From Treponema sp. UBA4307 (GTDB lineage Bacteria > Spirochaetota > Spirochaetia > Treponematales > Treponemataceae), in NCBI GenBank assembly GCA_002394685.1, contig DGUP01000053.1:23800-87799 (forward strand): 64,000 bases of DNA. Direction: 5' to 3'. Positions 45,854 through 54,156 of the stretch are shown here, in pieces. The notes beneath the pieces are model-generated. The model was not told the origin of the DNA and ran no database searches. It saw only the letters and a program-made list of their open reading frames with translations. Position 1 is the first letter of the stretch, and each line of letters opens with the position of its first letter. A program made the position numbers and the translations under genes.

Positions 45854-47949
45854 TGAAAAAACTTCTGCTTACTTTAGGAATTTATTCCCTGCTGATTTTT
45901 ATTGCATGCATTATCATTTCCAATGTCTGGACCGGAAACCTGCCAGCGCTGGCTACACTTTCTGTTAAGCCATATAAATTTGCCCGTGCAATTCTCTGGT
46001 TTCTGGAACTTCTTCCTGCAATCCTGATGAGCGGAGTTCTTCTTGGCTGCTGCATTCAGTGGAAATCGCAGACTTCTGCTGCTGCAACAGAGAAGCCTTT
46101 TTCGGAAGTTCAGTGGGGCCGTTACAGAAAGCTCTTTGTTTTTGCCTTAATCATCACTTTGATTTTAACTCTGGTTCAGGGACTTTTTGTCCCTTCCCTG
46201 GAAAGAAAACAGGAAGAGCGGAGAAATGAACCTGCCCTGCTGGAAAAAAGTCTGGGGCTGGCAGAAAAACTTTTGTATGAAGAAGATAAACCTCTCCTTG
46301 CTGTTCAATATGCAGAAATTGCTTACAAGATTAATCCGGAAGACAGCAGAGTTGTAAAAATCTACAAAGAGACTCACGAAAAATTTGAAACCATCCGTAT
46401 GGAACTGGAAGAAAAAAAGGCTGAAGAAGAAGCTGCCATTAAGGAAGAGGGAGAACAGGCTCCTGTAAATGAAAGCCCTGCAGATGCCGCTCCAGAAAAT
46501 GAATCCCTCCTGCCAGCGGAAGAAAATATACCTCCTGTGGAAGAAGCCGTAACAGCGGCCCCAGAAACTGAGGTCAGCCAAACAGAGAAAACTGCATCTG
46601 AAAATCTTCCTGCTTCAAAAGAACTCCTCTTTCCTATTGAAGATATAATGGCTGCTACAGATGCCGGTCTTTTATCAGAAGAAATTCAGGCTGCAAATGG
46701 AAAGGTTGAAAATCTGCTGAGTGCAGATGGCTTCGGTTCAAAGGAAATGCTGGAAAAGGCAGATCAGGCTGCAGAAGAAGGCCGCTGGTTTGATGCACAT
46801 TACTGGGCAAGCCAGGCAGTTAAGGCATGCCGCAAAACTGATACAAATTATCCCATCGCCGTTGAAGCTGCAAATCAGGCCTGGAGCAAAATTTCAAATC
46901 CTGCAGGTTTTGGCAATGAAGAGCAGCGCAAATATTATAATCAGAAAAGACTTGGCTATACTGCTTTAAATAACGGTGACTTCCTCCGTGCCTATTATAT
47001 TTATGAAGAACTGGCAGAAAATCCAGAGCATGCAGAAGACCCGGATGTTATCCGCTATCTGACTCTGTCAAAGGAAACTCTGGAAAACCAGTATTTCTTT
47101 ATTGATGAAAAAAATCTCATGGAAAATGTCATAACCGATAAAGACATCTACTTTGAACTTGAAAAGTCTGATGGCTGCAAAGATGTTTTCTTTATTGGAC
47201 AGATGGCAAAAATTAAGGAAGATGGTGGAATGGTCCGCTACCTGCAGGATTTTAATTTTGCAGAATTCGGGGAAGATGGAAAGCCGCTTTATTCATACTA
47301 CGTTCCTTTTGTAAAAGCTGTGGCTCTTCCTGTGAGCACTTTCTCCGAAGAACAGAGAAATTCCCTTGGTATTTCAAAGAAATGGAAAAATATTCCTCAG
47401 CTTTATTTGTATTCTGTAGACAGAAAAACTGAAGGTTCTGTTTCTCAGCCGGTTTACGAAAAATATGATAAGGGCATAAAAATACCTGGTGAAAAAATTC
47501 AGCTTCTTTCTATGTCTTTTGATGATTTTGATATGCTGGATTCAGTTGCAGCGGGACCGGCCGAAATGGGCATTAGTAAACTGTTTAAGTTCTGTAAAAA
47601 TCCATGTGATTTTGGCTTTACTAAATCAACTTACATTCAGTCTTTTGTAAGCAGAATAACTTATCCTCTGCTTCTTCTTACAATGCTGATTTTCTGCGGA
47701 ATTATGGCCTGGAACTACGGCTTTACAAGAGAAGATGCTTTGTTTAAGTTTAAGTATCTCTTTACAATTCCACTGCTCTTTTTCATTGCATTTGTGGCTT
47801 TTGAAGTGCTGGAATATGCCTTTATGCTGCTGAATTTTGTTCTTGTTGGGGCTGTGGGTTTTTCTGCCCTCTACATTGTGCTGGTTTTGTATTTTGTTCT
47901 GCTTGTGGCTGTAAGTTTGATTTTCGTTTCAAGAAAAAATCTTTCATAA
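45853..47949 (+). CDS. Large membrane protein with acidic linker, function unknown
   Basis: 698 residues from the ATG after GGAGGATAATTG. Three N-terminal helices (~1-115) are followed by a helical domain (EKSLGLAEKLLYEEDKPLLA), a low-complexity Glu/Pro/Ala linker (~200-265), and a TPR-like helical region (WFDAHYWASQAVKACRK, YYIYEELAENPEHAED). A beta-rich domain then leads to four C-terminal helices (~600-695). I know no family name. It is coupled to the membrane protein upstream; such pairs often belong to envelope-linked machinery, but nothing here shows which. Confidence 0.75.
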   Translation: MKKLLLTLGIYSLLIFIACIIISNVWTGNLPALATLSVKPYKFARAILWFLELLPAILMSGVLLGCCIQWKSQTSAAATEKPFSEVQWGRYRKLFVFALIITLILTLVQGLFVPSLERKQEERRNEPALLEKSLGLAEKLLYEEDKPLLAVQYAEIAYKINPEDSRVVKIYKETHEKFETIRMELEEKKAEEEAAIKEEGEQAPVNESPADAAPENESLLPAEENIPPVEEAVTAAPETEVSQTEKTASENLPASKELLFPIEDIMAATDAGLLSEEIQAANGKVENLLSADGFGSKEMLEKADQAAEEGRWFDAHYWASQAVKACRKTDTNYPIAVEAANQAWSKISNPAGFGNEEQRKYYNQKRLGYTALNNGDFLRAYYIYEELAENPEHAEDPDVIRYLTLSKETLENQYFFIDEKNLMENVITDKDIYFELEKSDGCKDVFFIGQMAKIKEDGGMVRYLQDFNFAEFGEDGKPLYSYYVPFVKAVALPVSTFSEEQRNSLGISKKWKNIPQLYLYSVDRKTEGSVSQPVYEKYDKGIKIPGEKIQLLSMSFDDFDMLDSVAAGPAEMGISKLFKFCKNPCDFGFTKSTYIQSFVSRITYPLLLLTMLIFCGIMAWNYGFTREDALFKFKYLFTIPLLFFIAFVAFEVLEYAFMLLNFVLVGAVGFSALYIVLVLYFVLLVAVSLIFVSRKNLS

Positions 47950-47980
47950 AAAAGAGGCCGCTGTTTTGTTCAGCAGCCTC
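47947..47980 (-). terminator. Terminator of murA
   Basis: On the minus strand GAGGCTGCTG pairs with CAGCGGCCTC (one mismatch) and is followed by six T residues. It lies 26 bases past the murA stop and may also act on the convergent membrane-protein gene. Confidence 0.75.
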
Positions 47981-48005
47981 TATTGAAGAATCCTTTTTTA
48001 TGGAT

Positions 48006-49289
48006 TTATTTTACTTCAACTCTTTCAATATGAGCACCAATACTCTTTAATTTAGCAACAAGGTCTTCGTATCCTCTTTCAATCTGATAGATGTTGGAGA
48101 TTTTGCTTTCACCATGTGCTGCAAGAGCGGCGATTACCATTGCCATGCCGGCGCGTACGTCTGGAGAAACAAGGTGCTCTCCATGGAGGGTACTTGGTCC
48201 GGAAACAACGGCTCTGTGAGGATCACAAAGGGTGATTCTTGCTCCCATGCTGATAAGTTTATCAACAAAGAACATGCGGCTTTCAAACATTTTTTCGAAA
48301 ATGAGAACAGTACCTTCTACCTGGGTGGCAACAACTGTCATAATTGAAGTTAAATCTGCAGGGAATCCAGGCCATGGGGAATCATCAATTTTTGGAATCA
48401 TTCCGCCTAAATCCTGATTTACTTTCAGTTCCTGGTTTGGAGCAACAGTGAGTGTATCTCCTTCAACTGTCCAGCGGATACCGATTTTCCTGAAGGAATT
48501 TTTAAGTGGTCGCAGCTGTCGTTCATTTACGCCTGTAATTGTAATTGAACCTTTTGTTGCGGCGGCAAGTCCAATGTAGGAACCAATTTCCATAAAATCA
48601 GGTCCAATTGTAAAGTCGCAGCCATGGAGCTTTTCTACTCCGTCAATCTGAAGAATGTTAGAACCAATGCCGGAAATCTTTGCACCCATTGCATTAAGCA
48701 TAAGGCAGAGATCCTGAACGTGAGGTTCAGAGGCAACATTTGTAATTTCAGTATGACCTTCTGCAAGAACCGCTGCCATAAGAGCGTTTTCAGTTGCAGT
48801 AACGGATGCTTCATCCAGGAATATTTCTTTTCCTACAAGTTTATTTGTTGTAAATTCAAATCTCCCGTTTGTAGTAATGCGGACACCTAATTCTTCCAGT
48901 GCAAGAAAGTGTGTGTCCAGACGGCGGCGGCCAATAACGTCCCCTCCAGGTGGAAGCATAGAGGCCTTTCCTGTACGGGCAACCAGTGGTCCTGCAAAAA
49001 GAATAGAACCTCTCAGGCGTTTGCTCATTTCGTCAGGGATATTTGTAGTCTTTAAATTTGAAGCATCAATTTTCCATGCATTTTTTTCAATTTTTTCAGC
49101 TCTTACTCCAAGAGATTCCAGAATAGTAAACATTACGCCTGTATCTTCAATTTCCGGAATGTTTCTAAGAATGACTGTCTCTTCTGTAAGAGTGGCTGCG
49201 GCAATACAAGGAAGGGCTGCGTTTTTGTTTCCGCTGGCCCTGATTGTACCCTTTACCGGGAATCCGCCTTCAATATGATATTCGTACAT
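48006..49289 (-). CDS. murA: UDP-N-acetylglucosamine 1-carboxyvinyltransferase
   Basis: 427 residues, full length. First committed step of peptidoglycan synthesis: transfer of enolpyruvate from PEP to UDP-GlcNAc in the cytoplasm. The conserved NKNAALPCIAAA, RLRGSILFAGPL, and the C-terminal RAGMAMVIAALAA are present. The active-site loop reads MLPPGGDVIGRRRLD, so Asp117 stands where most enzymes have the Cys attacked by fosfomycin. Asp at this place is known in Mycobacterium, Chlamydia and Borrelia and confers intrinsic fosfomycin resistance. Single-gene unit with its own terminator. Confidence 0.97.
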   Translation of the reverse strand: MYEYHIEGGFPVKGTIRASGNKNAALPCIAAATLTEETVILRNIPEIEDTGVMFTILESLGVRAEKIEKNAWKIDASNLKTTNIPDEMSKRLRGSILFAGPLVARTGKASMLPPGGDVIGRRRLDTHFLALEELGVRITTNGRFEFTTNKLVGKEIFLDEASVTATENALMAAVLAEGHTEITNVASEPHVQDLCLMLNAMGAKISGIGSNILQIDGVEKLHGCDFTIGPDFMEIGSYIGLAAATKGSITITGVNERQLRPLKNSFRKIGIRWTVEGDTLTVAPNQELKVNQDLGGMIPKIDDSPWPGFPADLTSIMTVVATQVEGTVLIFEKMFESRMFFVDKLISMGARITLCDPHRAVVSGPSTLHGEHLVSPDVRAGMAMVIAALAAHGESKISNIYQIERGYEDLVAKLKSIGAHIERVEVK

Positions 49290-49337
49290 AAATCTTTCCT
49301 TATTAAGGGTATTATTTTACCCATTATACAGTATTTT

Positions 49338-50606
49338 TCAGTTTGTGGTATTGATTTTGCCTAATTCAATCAAAACCTGAGTTGCAGCTGCCATCTGACT
49401 TAAACTTACCCATTCATTTCTTGAGTGATAGCTGTGACCGCCTGTAAAAATATTTGGTGTTGGAATGCCCATTTCTGTAAGGCGGGAACCGTCAGTTCCT
49501 CCGCGGATTGGGACGAATTTTACAGGAACCGATGCCTGCTCGTAGGCTTTTACCAGATTTTCTACAACCTGAGGAGCTTTATCCATTCCTTCCTTCATAT
49601 TCAAATACTGCTGCTCGCTGGTAACCTGAGCCTTGCCTCCAAAAAGCTGGGCCTGGGTATTTGCCAGTAATTCTACGTTAGCAAGGCGTTCTTTCATTCC
49701 TTCCATTGTAAAGTCACGGAGGATAAGGCTGACTTCTGCTTCTTCAATTCCACCTTCAATCTTCATAGGACAATAAAAGCCCTGGTAACCGTCTGTAGTT
49801 TCCGGCATCTGGTGGCGGGGAAGATTTGCAACAAAAGCTGAAGCAATATTGATTGCGTTTACCATATCAGGTCTTGCATCTCCAGTATGCTTTGATTTAC
49901 CGGTGAAAGTAACATCAGCCTTATAAGCGTTGAAACATTCTTTTTCCAGTTCTCCCAGGTGGCCGCCGTCAACAGTGTAGGCATATTTTGATTTGATTAA
50001 ATCCACCGGTACATGATCCATTCCATGACCAGTTTCTTCATCAGGAGAAAAAATCACTTCAATTGGACCGTGCTTTACTTCCGGATGCTGAACAAAATAT
50101 TCCAGCATTGTCATAATTGCAGCAACGCCCGCTTTGTCATCTCCTCCAAGAAGAGTATGTCCTGTACTTGAAATGATTGTGTCCTTTTCTTCACCTGCCA
50201 GAGCCAGTGCCTTGTCTTTTGCCGGGTCAAGAACATTTCCGTATGGCAGGGTGATTGCTTTTCCGTCGTAATTTTCGTGAACAATAGGATTAACATCTTT
50301 TCCGGTAACTTCTTCTACTGTATCAATATGGGCAAGAAGGCAGTATGGAGGATTGTTTTCCTGTCCGGCAGAGGCCTTGAAAAATCCGTAGGTATAGCAG
50401 AAATCTGTAGTCTGAACATTTTCCAGTCCCAGTTCCTTGAGCTGAGAATTAAGGAGTTTTGCAAGATCCCACTGACCAGGAGTTGAAGGTTGAATGCCCT
50501 TGTCAGCCTGTTCGCTGTTACTTTCAGTGTAGATTTTTGCGTAAGAAATAAAGCGTTCCTTTAGAGACGCAGTAAATGGTTCGTTTAAGTAGTCTGTGAT
50601 TTTCAT
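49338..50606 (-). CDS. pepT: Peptidase T (tripeptide aminopeptidase)
   Basis: 422 residues of the M20B zinc peptidases, which remove the N-terminal residue from tripeptides in the cytoplasm. The metal and catalytic motifs are all visible: LLAHIDTVEE (His, Asp), LGGDDKAGVA (bridging Asp), FSPDEETGHG (catalytic and metal Glu), YTVDGGHLGEL (Asp), and FTGGHSYHSRNEW (His). Length and order match the E. coli enzyme. The gene is upstream of murA with 48 bases between; the two may be co-transcribed. Confidence 0.95.
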   Translation of the reverse strand: MKITDYLNEPFTASLKERFISYAKIYTESNSEQADKGIQPSTPGQWDLAKLLNSQLKELGLENVQTTDFCYTYGFFKASAGQENNPPYCLLAHIDTVEEVTGKDVNPIVHENYDGKAITLPYGNVLDPAKDKALALAGEEKDTIISSTGHTLLGGDDKAGVAAIMTMLEYFVQHPEVKHGPIEVIFSPDEETGHGMDHVPVDLIKSKYAYTVDGGHLGELEKECFNAYKADVTFTGKSKHTGDARPDMVNAINIASAFVANLPRHQMPETTDGYQGFYCPMKIEGGIEEAEVSLILRDFTMEGMKERLANVELLANTQAQLFGGKAQVTSEQQYLNMKEGMDKAPQVVENLVKAYEQASVPVKFVPIRGGTDGSRLTEMGIPTPNIFTGGHSYHSRNEWVSLSQMAAATQVLIELGKINTTN

Positions 50607-50714
50607 AAGTAATCAAAATCATAAACCATTTACATAAAACTTGGAAGATGTTGATTTTTGTTGATAAATAATCATCAAAAGTGTGATAAATTGAAAAAAA
50701 TATCACAATATTTA

Positions 50715-50743
50715 TTGACCTAGGTGGCTTATTTCCTTAATAT
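50715..50743 (+). promoter_or_regulatory. Promoter in the pepT/ATPase intergenic region
   Basis: TTGACC (50715-50720), 17-bp spacer, TAATAT (50738-50743). It reads rightward into a region with no coding frame that ends in a strong terminator. Confidence 0.55.
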
Positions 50744-50749
50744 ACTGAC

Positions 50750-50904
50750 ATCAACACGGGTTGACGCTAGCAATCAATTTGTTGATAAATCAATGGTAGT
50801 AGTTGACCAAAGATTTCATAATTTTTTTTATACCTCCTTTTAATATATAATAAAAAGTTGTACGCAGAGCCAGCAGTGAAGTTTTCATTGCTGGCTGATT
50901 TTTT
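50750..50904 (+). ncRNA. Candidate small RNA (~155 nt)
   Basis: The stretch from the predicted start point near 50750 to the terminator has a good promoter and no convincing frame (only a 16-codon ATG frame without a binding site). It contains ACCTCCTTT near 50831, complementary to ribosome binding sites, upstream of the terminator hairpin. No known sRNA family is recognised. With the repeat at 50910 it fills most of the 442 bases between pepT and the next gene. Confidence 0.4.
50869..50904 (+). terminator. Strong rho-independent terminator
   Basis: Perfect 7-bp arms GCCAGCA and TGCTGGC around a 13-nt loop, followed by GATTTTTT. Confidence 0.85.
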
Positions 50905-50909
50905 GCTCC

Positions 50910-50949
50910 CGAACGCCTGCTGCGTGGCTCCAATCCCTAGCCCGGAAAA
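50910..50949. repeat. 40-bp direct repeat, left of the first ATPase cassette
   Basis: Differs from 52564-52603 at two positions. The pair brackets the ATPase gene at 51049-52344. Confidence 0.9.
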
Positions 50950-50951
50950 TA

Positions 50952-51033
50952 TAAAAATGTGTAAAATTTATCAAAAAAATGCTTAAAAATGTGTAAAATT
51001 AAGCGAAATTCTCTTTAATTTTGTGTAAAAATT
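50952..51033 (+). promoter_or_regulatory. Array of three GTGTAAAA boxes every 32-33 bp
   Basis: TAAAAATGTGTAAAATT occurs exactly at 50952-50968 and 50984-51000, and a related palindromic version AATTTTGTGTAAAAATT at 51017-51033. The spacing is about three helical turns, so all three sites face the same side of the DNA. The last lies 15 bases before the ATPase ATG. Likely a cooperative operator (inference). Confidence 0.6.
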
Positions 51034-51048
51034 CCTTAATATTCATGT

Positions 51049-52344
51049 ATGTACAGAAAGGCTTTGCTTAAACTTGCAGAATGGAAATCCTCATCCCGAA
51101 GAAAACCTCTTGTTTTGAAAGGTGCCCGTCAGGTAGGAAAAACCTGGCTTATGAAAGAATTTGGTAGACTGCATTATGAAAAAACTTTTTATTTTTCTTT
51201 TGAAAAGGATGTGGAACTTGCAAAGATTTTTGCCACTAATAAAGATCCTTACAGAATAGTTTCACTTTTGGGAACAATCAAGAATGATAAAATCGAAAAG
51301 GAAAAACATCTGATAATTTTTGATGAAATTCAGGAATGTCCAGATGCACTTAATTCCTTAAAATATTTTTGCGAAGATGCCAATGACTATCACATAGTCG
51401 CCGCAGGGAGCCTGCTGGGAACATTGCTCTCAGAGCCGATGAGCTATCCTGTTGGAAAAGTTAATCTTCTAAATGTTTATCCTATGGATTTTGAAGAATT
51501 CCTTGGAGCGGTAAATCCGCCGCTCTTAAAATATCTTGAAGAAACACCGCCACAAGAAATCATCGCGATTCAACATACAAAACTTATAGACCAGTATCAT
51601 GATTATCTGATAGTCGGAGGTCTTCCTGAATGTGTTGCAAGCTGGGCAGATGAAAAAAATTCCGGAACCGTTTTGCAGATTCAAAAAGAACTCCTTTCCT
51701 TGTATGAAAATGATATTGCAAAACATAATAAAAAAATCGATGCAGGGCGTATTTTACTTGTGTTCAAAAGCCTTGTGACTCAGCTTTCCAAAGAAAACGA
51801 GAAATTTATATATGGTTGTGTAAAACAGGGAGCTCGTGCCCGCGAATTCGAGGTGGCTATAGAATGGCTTGTAAGTGCAGGGCTCGTTCTTCGAATTTAT
51901 GATGTAAAAAAGCCGGAAAGCCCGCTAAAAGTATTCGAAGATTTTTCAAGTTTTAAGCTTTTCTTTTTTGATGTAGGGTTAGCAAAATGTGCCGCACAGG
52001 TTCAGAATAAACAGATTGTGCTTGATTCTGATTTTCAGTTCAAAGGTGCTCTTACGGAAAATTATTGCTTGCAGCAGTTTCATTCAAATCTTGAAAACCC
52101 CATTCATTATTACTCACCGGCTCAAAATTACGAAGTGGATTTCCTTTTACAGGATGAAATGCAGATAATTCCAGTTGAATGCAAAGCAGGCGGAAATGTA
52201 ACATCTGCCAGTTTTAAGCGCTACCGAAGGGAAGAAAAACCGGAACTCGCAATAAGATTCTCCACCCTGCAATACAAAAAACAGGAAGAAATGATTAACA
52301 TGCCTTTGTATCTTGCCTGCAGGATTAATAAAGAAATTAAATAG
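51049..52344 (+). CDS. AAA ATPase with C-terminal DUF4143 nuclease-like domain
   Basis: 431 residues. Walker A is GARQVGKTWL (~25-34), Walker B HLIIFDEIQECPD and the sensor strand HIVAAGSLLG. The C-terminal DUF4143 part includes GALTENYCLQQF and NYEVDFLLQDEMQIIPVECKAG, a PD-(D/E)XK-like core (Asp, Glu, Lys in place). These ATPases are widespread, often in multiple copies, and lie in accessory DNA; their role is unsettled. The gene stands alone in a cassette bordered by 40-bp direct repeats and preceded by the three-box array. There is no clear ribosome binding site at the ATG. Confidence 0.88.
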   Translation: MYRKALLKLAEWKSSSRRKPLVLKGARQVGKTWLMKEFGRLHYEKTFYFSFEKDVELAKIFATNKDPYRIVSLLGTIKNDKIEKEKHLIIFDEIQECPDALNSLKYFCEDANDYHIVAAGSLLGTLLSEPMSYPVGKVNLLNVYPMDFEEFLGAVNPPLLKYLEETPPQEIIAIQHTKLIDQYHDYLIVGGLPECVASWADEKNSGTVLQIQKELLSLYENDIAKHNKKIDAGRILLVFKSLVTQLSKENEKFIYGCVKQGARAREFEVAIEWLVSAGLVLRIYDVKKPESPLKVFEDFSSFKLFFFDVGLAKCAAQVQNKQIVLDSDFQFKGALTENYCLQQFHSNLENPIHYYSPAQNYEVDFLLQDEMQIIPVECKAGGNVTSASFKRYRREEKPELAIRFSTLQYKKQEEMINMPLYLACRINKEIK

Positions 52345-52371
52345 AAGATTCTTTATCTGGGGGCTCCCCGT

Positions 52372-52603
52372 CGGTGGCTAAAGCCACCTTACCCAGTTTT
52401 TGCTAAGCAAAAACTGTCGGGTCGGGCTTTTGCGCCATTCCGCGCTAGCCGCGCTCCATTCGTCCGCAACCTACGGTTGCTTCCCGAGTTTGCTTTGCAA
52501 ACTCGCTCGATAATTTTTCGCGAGTTTTCGTAGAAAACTCGGTAAGGTCGGCTTGCCGACCGACGAACGCCTGCGGCGTGGCTCCAATCCCTAGCCTGGA
52601 AAA
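52372..52603. repeat. GC-rich cluster of seven short palindromes plus right 40-bp repeat
   Basis: Consecutive palindromes: GTGGCTAAAGCCAC (52374), CAGTTTTTGC...AAAAACTG (52394-52416), GCGCTAGC core (near 52442), GCAACCTACGGTTGC (52466), CGAGTTTGC...AAACTCG (52485-52505), CGAGTTTTCG...AAAACTCG (52521-52541) and GTCGGCTTGCCGAC (52547-52560), then the 40-bp repeat copy at 52564-52603. Base composition is far above the surroundings. The antisense frame across it is a by-product. This and the operator below occupy the 386 bases between the ATPase genes. Confidence 0.8.
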
Positions 52604-52622
52604 CACATTGTGTTAAAAAAAA

Positions 52623-52711
52623 TGCGTAAATACGCAAAAATTTCAGAGCTAAAAGTTGCCAATTTTTCTCTCTACCTGTATAATGAACTGAAAAAAATGC
52701 GTATTTATGCA
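52623..52711 (+). promoter_or_regulatory. Promoter between two TGCGTA palindromes
   Basis: TTGCCA (52656-52661), 17-bp spacer, TATAAT (52679-52684) lies between TGCGTAAATACGCA (52623-52636) and TGCGTATTTATGCA (52698-52711), 75 bp apart. The downstream site falls at about +8 to +21 and overlaps the first possible ATG, which fits a repressor acting by blocking or looping. Confidence 0.65.
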
Positions 52712-52730
52712 AATATTTAGAGGGTTGAAA

Positions 52731-54026
52731 GTGATTGAAAGACCACGTTATTTAGAAAAATTAATCTCAAAACGGGAGAATGGGCTTGTAAAAATTATTA
52801 CAGGAAACCGCCGTTGTGGAAAGTCATATCTTCTGTTTGTTATTTATCATCAGTATTTAATCAATAATGGAGTAAAACAAGAGCAGATTATAGAACTTGC
52901 GCTTGACGAAACTGCAAATGCTAAATACCGCAATCCAATAGAACTTGATAAATACATTCGTTCCCTGGTTTCTGATACCTCAAAGCAATATTATATATTC
53001 CTTGATGAAATTCAGAAAGTTGAGGAAATACAAAATCCGTACCTTCCAAATTCAGACGCGAAAATCACATTTGTAGACACTGTTCTTGGTTTTATGAAGC
53101 TTCCTAATGCTGATATTTACATAACAGGAAGCAACTCTAAAATGCTTTCATCTGACATAGTAACGGAATTCCGCGACAGAGGAGACGAAGTTAGAATCTA
53201 TCCCTTATCATTCAGCGAATTCTACAGCGCATATAAAGGTGATAAAAGCAAAGCCTGGCGTGAGTATTACACATACGGAGGAATGCCGCTCGCCGTGACA
53301 AAAAAGACTCCGGCAGAAAAAAGTAAATATCTTAAGGATTTATTCACTGGTACTTACATAAAAGATGTCCTTGAACGTCATAAAGTAATTAATGACAGTT
53401 CAGATCTTGAAGAATTACTAAATGTAATTTCATCTTCAATAGGCTCTCTAACAAATCCTTTAAATCTTTCAAATACTTTTAAGACTGTAAAAAAAAGAAA
53501 TGTTGCTCCAGAAACAGTCAGCCTTTACCTCGAATATTTTAAGGATGCTTTTTTAATCGACAGTGCAGTCCGATATAACGTGAAAGGCAAAAAATATATC
53601 AGTACGCCTCTCAAATATTATTTTGTAGATGTGGGTTTACGCAATGCAAGATTAAATTTCCGTCAGCAGGAAGAAAACCACATAATGGAAAATATCATTT
53701 TTAATGAACTGAAAATCCGAGGTTTTGATGTTGATGTTGGAGTAGTTGAGCATAATACAAAAGATGCGCGGGGAAAAAGTCAGCGAAATTATCTGGAAGT
53801 TGACTTTATAGCAAATATGGGCAGCAAACGTTTTTATATACAGTCTGCCCTAAATATTGATGACCAAGAAAAAAAGCAGCAGGAAATCAATTCCCTCTGC
53901 CGGATAAACGATTCATTCAAAAAGTTTGTAGTAATAAAAGACAACATAGAACCCTGGCAGGATGACAAAGGAATTCAATATATAGGAATTGAGCAGTTTT
54001 TACTTGAAGAAGACTGGCTTAGGTAG
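52731..54026 (+). CDS. AAA ATPase with DUF4143-type C-terminus
   Basis: 431 residues from the GTG at 52731, preferred because AGAGGG precedes it and the upstream in-frame ATG (52707) lies inside the operator palindrome and has no binding site. Walker A is TGNRRCGKSYLL, Walker B YYIFLDEIQKVEE and the sensor strand ADIYITGSNSKML. After the YGGMPLAV segment, typical of the group, the C-terminus reads NYLEVDFIANMGSKRFYIQSA, a nuclease-like core in which Lys is replaced. It is a distant paralogue of the upstream ATPase, each with its own operator type. Confidence 0.87.
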   Translation: MIERPRYLEKLISKRENGLVKIITGNRRCGKSYLLFVIYHQYLINNGVKQEQIIELALDETANAKYRNPIELDKYIRSLVSDTSKQYYIFLDEIQKVEEIQNPYLPNSDAKITFVDTVLGFMKLPNADIYITGSNSKMLSSDIVTEFRDRGDEVRIYPLSFSEFYSAYKGDKSKAWREYYTYGGMPLAVTKKTPAEKSKYLKDLFTGTYIKDVLERHKVINDSSDLEELLNVISSSIGSLTNPLNLSNTFKTVKKRNVAPETVSLYLEYFKDAFLIDSAVRYNVKGKKYISTPLKYYFVDVGLRNARLNFRQQEENHIMENIIFNELKIRGFDVDVGVVEHNTKDARGKSQRNYLEVDFIANMGSKRFYIQSALNIDDQEKKQQEINSLCRINDSFKKFVVIKDNIEPWQDDKGIQYIGIEQFLLEEDWLR

Positions 54027-54108
54027 AGGAAGATCAATACTTTTTTTTGTTTTTGTGGTATAATGATTGTCATTACATTGGGATAATTGTTTTTGGGAGG
54101 AAAAAATC

Positions 54109-54156
54109 TTGCGTGCAATAGACTTCTTCTGTAAAGGAAAACTATGGCTTATATAG
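54109..54156 (+). CDS. Short upstream frame resembling a methyltransferase N-terminus
   Basis: A TTG at 54109, eight bases past GGGAGG, opens LRAIDFFCKGKLWLI and stops inside the next gene. AIDFFC resembles motif I of cytosine-5 methyltransferases (IDLFCGAGG). It is either the remnant of a replaced methyltransferase start or a leader peptide. Confidence 0.3.
   Translation: MRAIDFFCKGKLWLI

Noticed and set aside
52389..52712. A 107-codon minus-strand frame between the ATPase genes
   Set aside because: It runs through the palindrome cluster and the promoter region of the next gene; composition reflects the repeats.
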